A stretch of DNA of 7,174 nucleotides from NCBI GenBank assembly GCA_016296185.1, contig JAEDJT010000058.1:1-7174 (forward strand). The letters run 5' to 3'. The stretch comes from Bacilli bacterium (GTDB lineage Bacteria; Bacillota_I; Bacilli_A; RF39; UBA660). The position numbers and the translations under genes were made by a program. Numbering within the stretch: position 1 is the stretch's first letter; the number at the start of each line of letters is the position of its first letter. Shown one piece after another: positions 1 to 7,141 of the stretch. The notes under the pieces were generated by a model. It searched no databases and was not told the DNA's origin. It saw only the letters and a list, made by a program, of their open reading frames with translations.

Positions 1-1839
1 TATTCAGGAGAAGAAGAATATAAAATAATCTATTCTCCAGATAGCTCTATTGAAAAAAATTTTAGTGTATAGGCGTTGCCGCAAAGTGAAGTAGGTAGAA
101 ATAAAATTGAAATCAATTTTAATGAAAATGTAGATGAAAATATTATAATTAAAAGAAGTTCTAATCTTAATAATTTTATTGATTGGGAAGATATTCATAT
201 TACTTACATTCACGCACAAGAAGGATAGACTTATACTTGGTATGATTATACTGTTGAAAGTGGAGTATGGTATAAATATGCTGTACAAAGTTTTATTAAA
301 GATACAAAAGGCTAGTATAAATATAGCACTTCTATAATAACAGAGAAGCCTATTATAAATGTATTTGACGACATTTTTCTTAATGCAAATGGAGTTTAGC
401 TAAAAATAAAATATAATCCATAGATAGGCTCTTTTAGTAGAGTTATATCTGATTCAAAAGTTGATACTATTGGTTCAAAATATCCTTTCTTTTCAAGAAA
501 TGGTATAATGAGTTATAGAAGTTTTCCAATTAATGGTCTGATATCTTTTCTTAGTGATGAACAAGAATTAGAAGATGATGAAACTCAATATAATTTATTT
601 ACATCTCGTTCTAAAATATATGGAAATTCTCAATATTTATATGATGAATATAATTTAGAGAATAATATTAGTGTATATAATGATATATTATATGAAAGAA
701 AGTTTAGAGAAAAAGTAATGGATTTTCTTTATGCTAATAATGTAAAATTATTTAGGTCAACTTAGGAAGGTAATATCTTAGTTAAATTAATGGATATTAG
801 TTTTACCCCAGAAGCTCAATTAGGTCGTATGATTTATAGTTTTTCCGCTACAGCTCACGAAGTAGATGAATGCTCTATTGAAAATTATGATAAATATAAT
901 ATTTAGACAATAGGCACCGTTATACCAGAACAAATTCCTGTTTATACTAAATCTTATTATGTTATGGGATAGATTTATTCTAATACAGTAAATAACAATT
1001 CTCTTTTATCTATTATTGAGTCAAAATTGCAATAGTAGGATAATAGAGTTTATATTAAATCATTTAGTCATTTAAAAATTACATTTTAGACTCCTCCTTA
1101 CCTAATAAAAGCTGAGGAAAGCGGAGAATTAAAAGTTGCTGATAAAAATGATAAAAATGCCTATTTAGGATATATTATTACTATTAATAATAGATAGATA
1201 GCAGTTAATCCTGATGGAATATATGAATTAGAGAATAATGCTTAGGGATACTCTATAATTTAGTTTGATATTGATAGGACAAAGAGTCCTTAGTATATAG
1301 TTGATTATATAGTTAAAGCATATTATGAGGTATTAGATAAGGAAGAAGCTGATAAAGCTGTAGAAGTAACTCAATCAAGAAGTAGCATATCTACAAATAT
1401 TGGTCAATTATAGAGTGTTTATAATGCAGGATATGACATAATGCAAAATGAATTGGTAGGGAAAAATGTTACAGTTATTTCTATTGAAGGAGAAGCTAAT
1501 TAGGTATGCTATATAAAAACATCTGAAGATGCATAGAGTTAGAGATATAGTCTAGGTATTACAGAATTTCTATGCATAAACAATAACTCTGTAATAGAGA
1601 GTTTAAGCTTTGGTGGAATAAGATTAACTAATTCTGAATTTAATACTACTTTATTTGTTGAAGATAATGGAGTTGTTAAATATAAATATAATAATGTATT
1701 ATATGATATTAAAGCTTATGATAATAACTTGCAAGAGATATCTCCACTTACTAAATCTGCGGCAATCGCTTCCGCAGAGATAGATGTTTTAATGCCCGTT
1801 TCTGCAATTATAAACTATCAATATACTATAGAGGAGTGA
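1..1839 (+). CDS. Tail/baseplate structural protein with FN3-like segment, 5' partial, TAG-recoded
   Basis: The reading frame is open from the left edge to TGA at 1837, giving 612 visible codons; the true start lies outside the window. It holds 19 in-frame TAG codons, including a tandem pair at 1033-1038, with 14 CAA and no CAG, and it has no TAA or TGA before the end. Visible codons about 40-115 look like a fibronectin-III-type beta sandwich: a DWEDI stretch, then a WYDYTVESGVWYKYAVQS stretch, a pattern familiar from phage tail proteins. Codons about 135-295 carry a second conserved-looking region (VDTIGSKYPFFSRNG, a basic FREKVMDFL helix, then LFRSTQEGNILVKLMDISF), which I associate with baseplate or tail proteins of gut Clostridia phages. 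Codons 392-443 resemble the C-terminus of the gene at 3821. The rest is beta-rich. The probable role is in the tail tip or baseplate. Family naming is from memory; the reading frame is very secure. Confidence 0.85.
1174..1329 (+). repeat. Protein-level repeat, copy 1 (GIYEL-type domain inside gene 1)
   Basis: Codons 392-443 of the first gene read in part ITINNRQIAVNPDGIYELEN, continue with a beta stretch (YSIIQFD), and end in YIVDYIVKAYYE. This aligns with residues 142-186 of the protein at 3821: an IN/VN pair, an I-x-V/L strand, GIYEL plus Asn, an amphipathic strand, and a V-D-Y...Y-E ending. The similarity is in the protein, not the DNA. Confidence 0.5.
1756..1778 (+). other. GC-rich hairpin inside the end of the first tail gene
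   Basis: TCTGCGG at 1756-1762 and CCGCAGA at 1772-1778 are perfect inverted repeats around a 9-base loop. Five of the seven pairs are G-C, which stands out in this AT-rich sequence. It lies within coding sequence (residues KSAAIASAE), about 70 bases before the next start codon. No T-tract follows, so it is not a standard terminator. It could be an mRNA processing or stability element, or chance. Confidence 0.4.
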
Positions 1840-1846
1840 GATTCAT

Positions 1847-3805
1847 ATGAAAATAAAATATCCATATTTATCAGATAATGAATTTCTCTCTATTGTTGAT
1901 TAGATGAATATAAGAGAGTAGGTAGTAAAACTTACTCTCTTAAATTGGGATGAAGAACCAATAAGAGATATTCAAGGATTAGTTACTGGCGGCAGTCTTA
2001 ATATAGACGGCTCTTCTAGTATGAGAAGAACTGCGAATATTAGTTTAGTTGTAGCTGATAATACTGCTGCGTATGATGACTTAGATAATTTATTTAGCAT
2101 TAATAAAAAAATATACTTAGAAATAGGATTATTTAATACAACTAATTATTATAATGATTATCCTATTATATGGTTTCCGCAAGGACTATTTATTATAGAT
2201 TCAATATCATTGTCTCATGATACTAATAGTTCAAATATATCATTGAGCTTAAAAGATAAGATGTGTTTATTAAATGGACAATGCGGCGGTATGCTGCCTG
2301 CCTCAGTAACATTTCACGAAATAGAAGAGGTCTAGAACGATGGTTCTATTGAGATAATTACACCCACAATTTATTAGATTATTCAAGAGTTAGTAAATCA
2401 TTACGGAGACGAAGATTTAAATAGAATTATTATTGAAGATATTGATGAAGAAGTAAAACAAGTAGTTAAGTGGATAGGAGCTGACGCTCTATATTGCTAT
2501 TAGGATAAGAATAATAAAAATGCTGTTATTTTTAGTGAAACTCCAAGAGATGATAATGATATACCATCATATAATTATGGATATAATATAGGCTATATTT
2601 ATACACCTTTTACTTATCCAGGGGAACTAATAGGTGCAGCAGGTCAAACTGTTTGCGATATTCTAGATGCTATTAGAGATACTCTTGGTAATTTTGAATA
2701 TTTCTATGATATTAATGGTAATTTTATATTCAGAGAAATTAAAAATTATTTAAATATTACTTAGTCTACTGTAGATTTAGAAAATTTAAATAATGGAAAC
2801 GCTTATTTAGTAGACCCCACAAAAGGTAAAGCTGCATATAGCTTTAAAAATAGTAATATAATTACTTCATATTCTAATTCTCCTTAGTTAAATAATGTAA
2901 AAAATGATTTTATTATTTGGGGAAAAAGAGAACAAATTGATAAATCTACTTTGCCAATTAGATATCACTTAGCTATTGATAAAAAACCTATAATAGATAA
3001 AAATGGAACAATAAAAGTAAAAATAGTAAGGGATAAAGAAACTAAAGATATTACAGGTATCTTTGCTAATAATATAGATGATGAAAAAATCAATAAAAAA
3101 GAGACAGAAGAAATAAAAGAGATTACAATTTAGAAAAATAAGGGTGACTATGATTGGAGATGTGAATTATATTTTTCAGGATTACTTTCTGAAAAAACAG
3201 GTATAAAATATAATAATTATTATATAGAATTAATGAATGAATGGCTAAAATTATATAATATAACTAATGACGGTGTTATTGAAAGGTCTAAACGATTAGA
3301 AGAATAGGGAGAAACTTTAGATTATTACTTAGATTTTATTGATAGCGATTCAAAAATTGGACAATTATCTATTGATAAAATAGGAAAGAGAACTAAAGTT
3401 TTAGTTGATGATAAAATAAATTGCATTTTTGAACCTGAGATTCCAAATATTGTTATACTTGAAGCGGGCGCCCCTAATATTACAAAATTAGAAGAAAAAT
3501 ATAAATCGAGAGGAGAGATATTTACATAGGTATCTTCTGAATTATATTCTAAAATGGTTTTAGGTGGAACTTTTAATAGTGCATTAACTGCTATGAGAGA
3601 CTTATTATATTAGTATACCAATTACAATGAAAGTATATCTTTAAACGCAATTCCTATTTATCATTTAGAGCCAAATATAAGAATAGAAGTATAGGATAGC
3701 CGCAGTAATATATTTGGAGAATATTTAATTAATTCTATATCCATACCTTTTGATACAGGCTCTCAAATGTCGATTTCCGCAACTAGAATATTAACTAAAT
3801 TTTAA
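1847..3805 (+). CDS. Tail/baseplate hub-like protein, TAG-recoded
   Basis: The 652-residue product starts at ATG 1847, 7 bases after the previous stop. Its SD site (AGAGGAG, 1830-1836) lies inside the end of the upstream gene, which suggests translational coupling. It ends at TAA 3803. Twelve TAG codons are in frame (1901, 1919, 2333, 2375, 2501, 2762, 2885, 3131, 3305, 3527, 3611, 3692) against nine CAA. Visible blocks include an N-terminal GSLNIDGSSSMRRTA region with beta strands, and SLKDKMCLLNGQCGG around residue 140. A segment near residues 245-300 reads TYPGELIGAAGQTVCDILDA, then LGNFEYFYDINGNFIF. LPIRYHLAIDKKP lies near residue 369, followed by a Lys/Glu-rich stretch. The C-terminus (from residue 609) reads PNIRIEVQDSRSNIFGEYLI. 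The 'predict a conversion, Y.YD..G.F' and C-terminal patterns recall phage tail hub proteins of the XkdQ/gp27 type; that comparison is inference. The protein probably sits at the tail tip, below the tube. Confidence 0.85.
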
Positions 3806-3820
3806 TAAGGAGGGATATAT

Positions 3821-4381
3821 ATGTTAGTAGGATAGCATTAGAAAAATAATAATACTAAATATATTTAGACTATTAATTTTACAACTATAGATACACATTC
3901 CATTAAAATAATTGATAATAATGCAAATACTTCATTTTATTATTATATAAAAATTAAATTTGAAAAACAAAGTAATTTATAGAATATAAAAATATATGCA
4001 ACAGATGCTTTAGAACATCAAGGTATTCAAATTGATGATTTTACTATTGGATATAAAAGTTCAACATCAGCTACATATTATAGAGATATTATTGTAAATA
4101 GCAATTTAATATAGAATAATTTAAAAACTTTTTATTTAACAATTAATGGAGCTGAAGGAATTATGGTTCAAGGAGTATCTATTGTTAATATCCTTCCTGT
4201 AACAACAGCAAATAGTATAGGCATTTGGGGTTCTCCATCTTAGATTGCTTGCGTTAATGGAGTGAAAATTTAGTTAGGAAAAACTGGAATATATGAGTTA
4301 AATAATCCTAATATTAAAATTAATTTTGTAGGATTTATTCCTATTGATAAAAATTTTGTATTAGACTATTCATATGAATAA
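3821..4381 (+). CDS. Small tail-associated protein with GIYEL-type C-terminal domain, TAG-recoded
   Basis: The 186-residue product starts at ATG 3821, preceded by a strong SD site (AAGGAGGG, 3807-3814) with a 6-base spacer, and ends at TAA 4379. It has seven TAG codons (3833, 3839, 3866, 3980, 4112, 4241, 4271) against four CAA. Because TAG is codon 5, 7 and 16, the gene cannot be seen with the standard code. Residues 1-130 are Asn/Ile/Thr-rich and look beta-structured, without a motif I recognise. Residues about 130-186 form a distinct end domain (IGIWGSPSQIACVNG, then LGKTGIYELNN, then FVLDYSYE), a type I associate with small tail proteins of gut Clostridia phages. The same domain pattern occurs inside the first gene. 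Its place between the hub-like and fibre-like genes suggests a baseplate accessory or connector. The function is not established. Confidence 0.82.
4244..4378 (+). repeat. Protein-level repeat, copy 2 (GIYEL-type domain at the end of gene 3)
   Basis: Residues 142-186 of the protein at 3821 read in part IACVNGVKIQLGKTGIYELN, then IKINFVGF, then NFVLDYSYE. It is the partner of the segment at 1174-1329. The identical GIYEL core and matching strand order suggest a shared small beta domain, possibly a common docking or trimerisation module. This is an alignment by eye. Confidence 0.5.
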
Positions 4382-4404
4382 TTGAGATAAAAGGAGTAAT
4401 AATT

Positions 4405-6042
4405 ATGGCAGAAAGTTTTTATGGCGGACGTAGAGGTGCGTCCGTCGTTATTGTAAAATCTTATGATAGCATTGCAGAAATGCAAGCCGAATTTGATAGT
4501 GTTGAATGTACTGTTGACTATGATAGTTATGTCGTGGTTAATACTAGTGTAGATGGAATAGAATCAAGTGTTTTATATAGAAGAACTTTAGACGGTCCTG
4601 TCAAAGTTGGAACTTTAGGTTCATCAAGCGGCGGAGGCGGAGGAACCTCAAGTGGAGGAATTTTAGATTTAGTCCTAACTATTCCTAGCTCAGTACCAAC
4701 TCCAATAGATGGTCAAGGTGAATATAGTAAAACAAATAAATCATTAGTGCCTGGATATTATACTGATGAAGAAGGCAACCCCGTATATAATGATAGTATT
4801 AAATGGGTATATACTAACGTAATTTCAGAAGATGGAACTTCATCAAAGACATACGTTGGTTTTACTTTTCCTTATTCTATTGTAGATTTTGAAGCTTCTT
4901 TAGTAGATAAAAATGACGAGAATAATCCTGTTATAAAAAGAATAGATGATGGCGCTCATCCTTTTTATAATAAATGGGCATTAAAAATTCCAAGAGGATA
5001 GAAAGGAAATAGCTTTAAAAATTTAAGAGTGGTTTCCGCATCTTGGATTAATGTTTATTTTCCTGATGGTTTTGCGGATGGTTTTATTCTTCGAGATGAT
5101 AATCCTGATTCTCAACATCTAATCTATGATTATCAGAATGAAGATTCTGGAGAGCTTGAAACTTATTATTTAGGTAAGTATAGTATAATAAACAATGTTT
5201 TATTTTCTGATAATGGTACTTTATCTTTTATATTTAATGGAAATAAAACAGTATCTTATACGAAAAAAGTAAAATGGATTTCATCAGTAAACTTGAGTGA
5301 AGATGGTACTTTAACTTTTGAATATAATAATGGAGAAGCTCCCACAGTATATGAAAAAGCTATAAAAACAATAAAAGATATTTCTCTACTTGATGATGGA
5401 ACTTTTACTATTATTGATAATCAAGGTAATGAGTTTAAAAAAGAATTAATCTGGCCTACTAGCATTATGTTAGAGAGTGCTTCAGAAGATACCCCCACAG
5501 AAGAAGGTAGCGGCTCTCAAAAATTAAAAGTTACTTATAATAATGGAGATTTTGAGTATATAAGTCCACCTATTAATTATATAATGAGAACAGCTATTGA
5601 TGAAAATTATCATTTACTTATTTTATATAGCGACCCAGAAAAAAGAGCTAATTTAATCAATAAAGCGTCTTATGATGGCAGAGATGATTGGGACGATATG
5701 GGAAGTATAAAAAGCGATAATGGATTACTTATTGGTAGGAATTATACTTATCCTGGAACATAGACAATAGATGTTATAATAAGTTCTTTAAATGCAAATT
5801 ATCCAAATGGATTAATAGGAGAAGATAAGGGAAAAGTCATTACTGCGGGAACTTATAATAATGATAAAAATTTCTTTGCTTATGATTATGATGAAAATAC
5901 TTGGTACTATTTAGGCTCATTAAGTGGAGTGACAGATTTTACTGAGGCATTTTTATTTGCATCAGAAAATGATGCTAATATAGAATCTAAAAAAAATACT
6001 TTAAAAAATGGTGGCGTTTGGTTTATTATTGAGGAGATATAA
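4405..6042 (+). CDS. Fibre-like tail structural protein with Gly-rich linker and DGT repeats
   Basis: The 545-residue product starts at ATG 4405 (SD AAGGAG at 4391-4396, 8-base spacer) and ends at TAA 6040. Only two in-frame TAG codons occur (4999 and 5761), with five CAA and one CAG. Architecture: an N-terminal domain (residues 1-68) that begins MAESFYGGRRGASVVIVKSY, a start I associate with tail-appendage proteins of gut Clostridia phages; a Gly/Ser linker at residues 72-85; a beta-rich domain to about residue 198, ending KWALKIPRG; then a QKG step. Around residues 265-375 there are beta repeats with a D/N-G-T turn about every 30 residues, followed by a variable C-terminal part. Such modular, repeat-bearing proteins are typical of tail fibres or receptor-binding appendages, so host recognition is plausible, though no receptor-binding or depolymerase motif is visible. 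A start at GTG 5029 is not supported, since no SD precedes it. Confidence 0.85.
5191..5472 (+). repeat. About 30-residue beta repeats in the fibre-like protein
   Basis: Three units share a hydrophobic strand, a D/N-G-T turn, a second strand, and then an N-G or N-Q-G turn. Their glycines fall at residues 271, 301 and 332, a period of 30-31. A weaker fourth unit (KLKVTYNNGDFEYI) follows after an acidic insertion of about 14 residues. The units are diverged in DNA. Repeats of this kind commonly build the elongated shaft of phage fibres; the shaft assignment is inference. Confidence 0.6.
6031..6036 (+). promoter_or_regulatory. Shine-Dalgarno site for the 76-residue gene, inside the preceding gene
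   Basis: GAGGAG lies in the last codons of the fibre-like gene, 8 bases before ATG 6045. It selects this start in a frame that would otherwise show no usable ORF under the standard code, and suggests coupled translation. Confidence 0.6.
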
Positions 6043-6044
6043 CT

Positions 6045-6275
6045 ATGGCATTTAAAAGTATAAGAAAACATTTTACTAAAAATGAAGAGTTATCTTCTAT
6101 TAAAGGAACTTATGAGCGTTTTAGTATTATAAGCGAAAACCCGAATTTTGTCGAAATTTAGGTAAATGGATAGAAATTTTGGTTTTCTCATTAGAAAATT
6201 TTAGATTTTTAGAATATTACAATTAACTCTATTAAATTTTTAACTGAATGTGATGCTCAAATTACCTACGTCTAA
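6045..6275 (+). CDS. Conserved-looking small protein of unknown function, TAG-recoded
   Basis: The 76-residue product starts at ATG 6045, two bases after the fibre-like gene's stop, and ends at TAA 6273. Four TAG codons (6159, 6171, 6192, 6210) fall in its second half, where the only other Gln codon is one CAA, so 80 percent of its Gln would be TAG-encoded. The N-terminus is basic (FKSIRKHFTKNEE). The rest looks like beta strands: FVEIQVNGQKFWFSHQKI, then ITINSIKFLTE, ending in ITYV. It has no signal peptide or membrane segment. I do not recognise a named family. Its position as last gene of the tail cluster suggests a small virion or assembly protein. Standard-code gene calling would miss it. 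Confidence 0.75.
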
Positions 6276-6353
6276 GTGTTTTTGGGTAACGTTATATAAT
6301 TAGTTATAACAAAAAATTATTATATATTGAGAGAGGTAAAAGGAGGGTTTTAT
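6276..6353 (+). promoter_or_regulatory. Non-coding gap between the two gene clusters, possible regulatory region
   Basis: This is the longest non-coding stretch between genes here (78 bases). It contains a weak inverted repeat, GTTATA at 6291-6296 with TATAAC at 6305-6310, flanked by T5 (6279-6283) and A6 (6311-6316). It also holds a TATAAT at 6295-6300 and a run of alternating A/T to about 6328, then the SD site AAAGGAGGG (6338-6347) of the next gene. I find no convincing -35 box 16-18 bases before any -10-like hexamer. It could hold a phage late promoter or a weak terminator, and the sequence does not decide. Confidence 0.3.
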
Positions 6354-6875
6354 ATGAATGGTTTTCCTAACTACGGAAGCTATTTTAATCCATTTGCATC
6401 ACCTCAATATATGAATAATAATATGATGCAAATGCCGCAACAACAAATTTCTAATATGCAGGCTCAATAGATGTAGCAATAGCCGCAAATGTTTAATAAT
6501 TAGAATATGGCTTTAAATCAATTAAATGGAAAGATTGTAGAAAATAAAGATATTGTAAGCGTTACTGAAATTCCTGTTGGCGGCTATGGCTTTTTTCCTA
6601 AAGCCGATTTGAGTGAAATTTATTTAAAAATGTGGAATAGTTCTGGAACTACTGATACGATAATTTTTAGACCTGTAGCTAAAGAAAATCCTCAAGATAA
6701 GACTGATACTATAAATAAAATATTAGAAAAGATAGATAATCTTGAAAATAAAATCAGTTCTATATTTTCTAATAACTCTCTTGCATTTCAAAATTCAATT
6801 TCCTCTCCTAACGAAATAAAAGAGATTCCGCAGTAGCAGTCTGCAATAAAGGAGGTTACAGCAAATGCCTATTGA
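6354..6875 (+). CDS. Phage protein with Gln/Met/Asn-rich N-terminus, compact domain and coiled coil, TAG-recoded
   Basis: The 173-residue product starts at ATG 6354 (SD AAAGGAGGG, 6-base spacer) and ends at TGA 6873. Residues 1-50 are low complexity, rich in Gln, Met, Asn and Pro; three TAG codons fall within five (6468, 6474, 6480) among CAA codons, with more at 6501 and 6834. This context is the best local argument that TAG means Gln. Residues about 54-105 form a compact domain (LNGKIVENKDIVSVTEIPVG, GFFPKADLSEIYLKMW, then IIFRPV). I recall this pattern from hypothetical proteins of Clostridia phages, with no known function. It is followed by a short coiled coil (INKILEKIDNLENKISSIF). The last 13 residues lie beyond the TAG at 6834 and overlap the next gene's SD and start. 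A disordered N-terminus plus a coiled coil suggests an oligomeric virion or assembly protein. Confidence 0.8.
6848..6856 (+). promoter_or_regulatory. Shine-Dalgarno site for the 78-residue gene, inside the preceding gene
   Basis: AAAGGAGGT is a near-perfect anti-SD match, 8 bases before ATG 6865. It is read as codons of the upstream gene if TAG 6834 is translated, so ribosomes finishing that gene pass over it and terminate at TGA 6873, just after the new start. Confidence 0.75.
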
Positions 6876-7101
6876 TTTAATGCAATTTATAGCTCTTTTG
6901 AAAAACGGCAATCCTCAACAGACAATGATAAATATGTTATCTCAAATGAGTAATGGCAATCCTGTATTATCAAATTTATTACAATTAGCAAAAGCAGGAG
7001 ATACTAAAGGTATCGAACAAGTAGCTCGAAATATTGTGAAAGAGAAAGGTATGGATTTTGATAAAGAATTTTAGAACTTTAAACAAAATTTAAAGTTCTA
7101 A
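6865..7101 (+). CDS. Small helical phage protein, unknown function
   Basis: The 78-residue product starts at ATG 6865 and overlaps the previous gene by 11 bases in a different frame. It ends at TAA 7099. One TAG (7072) is in frame, with six CAA and one CAG. If TAG were a stop, the protein would be 69 residues, ending DFDKEF; reading on adds QNFKQNLKF, which continues the amphipathic helix. The sequence looks all-helical: a Met/Gln/Asn-rich N-terminal half (MQFIALLKNGNPQQ, then NMLSQMSNGNP) and a C-terminal part with GIEQVARNIVKEKGMDFDKEF. I associate such proteins with Clostridia phages, where they are hypothetical. No enzymatic motif, signal peptide or membrane segment is visible. Its neighbour at 6354 shares the Met/Gln/Asn bias, so they may act together. 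Confidence 0.8.
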
Positions 7102-7105
7102 AATT
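7067..7105 (+). terminator. Long perfect hairpin at the gene end, terminator-like
   Basis: Bases 7067-7083 pair with 7089-7105 as a 17-bp perfect stem with a 5-base loop (CAAAA). A G-U pair and one more A-T pair can be added outside. The core arms are TAGAACTTTAAA and TTTAAAGTTCTA. Only two pairs are G-C, and the T-run (7104-7107) is short and partly within the stem, so it may be a weak or leaky terminator, or an RNA processing or stability hairpin. The 5' arm includes the in-frame TAG at 7072; the 3' arm includes the TAA stop at 7099. The next gene starts 37 bases after it. Confidence 0.5.
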
Positions 7106-7126
7106 TTAAATAAATAAAGATATTAT

Positions 7127-7132
7127 AGGAGG
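7127..7132 (+). promoter_or_regulatory. Shine-Dalgarno site for the last, partial gene
   Basis: AGGAGG lies 9 bases before ATG 7142. It decides the start: a GTG at 7138 is in a frame that hits TGA after six codons. Confidence 0.65.
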
Positions 7133-7141
7133 AAAAAGTGT

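Noticed and set aside
4..288. A 94-codon open frame on the minus strand.
   Set aside because: It is antisense to the coding frame of the first tail gene, low complexity (Ile/Phe/Tyr/Asn-rich as expected from AT-rich DNA) and has no convincing SD. It is a shadow.
508..765. Separate small genes starting at 508, 2021, 2951, 5029 and 6507.
   Set aside because: Each is an internal in-frame piece between TAG codons of a longer gene and lacks an SD at a proper distance.
6295..6300. TATAAT as a sigma-70 type -10 box.
   Set aside because: No -35-like hexamer lies 16-18 bases upstream, and such hexamers are common by chance in this AT-rich sequence.
1..7101. The many in-frame TAGs as evidence of pseudogenes or sequencing errors.
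   Set aside because: Decay or errors would produce TAA, TGA and frameshifts as well. Here only TAG interrupts the frames, and it falls at sites compatible with Gln.
1..7101. TAG as pyrrolysine, or another amino acid.
   Set aside because: Fifty TAGs in about 2,300 codons is far too many for pyrrolysine. The exchange pattern with CAA and CAG favours Gln, though Tyr or another residue cannot be strictly excluded from this window alone.
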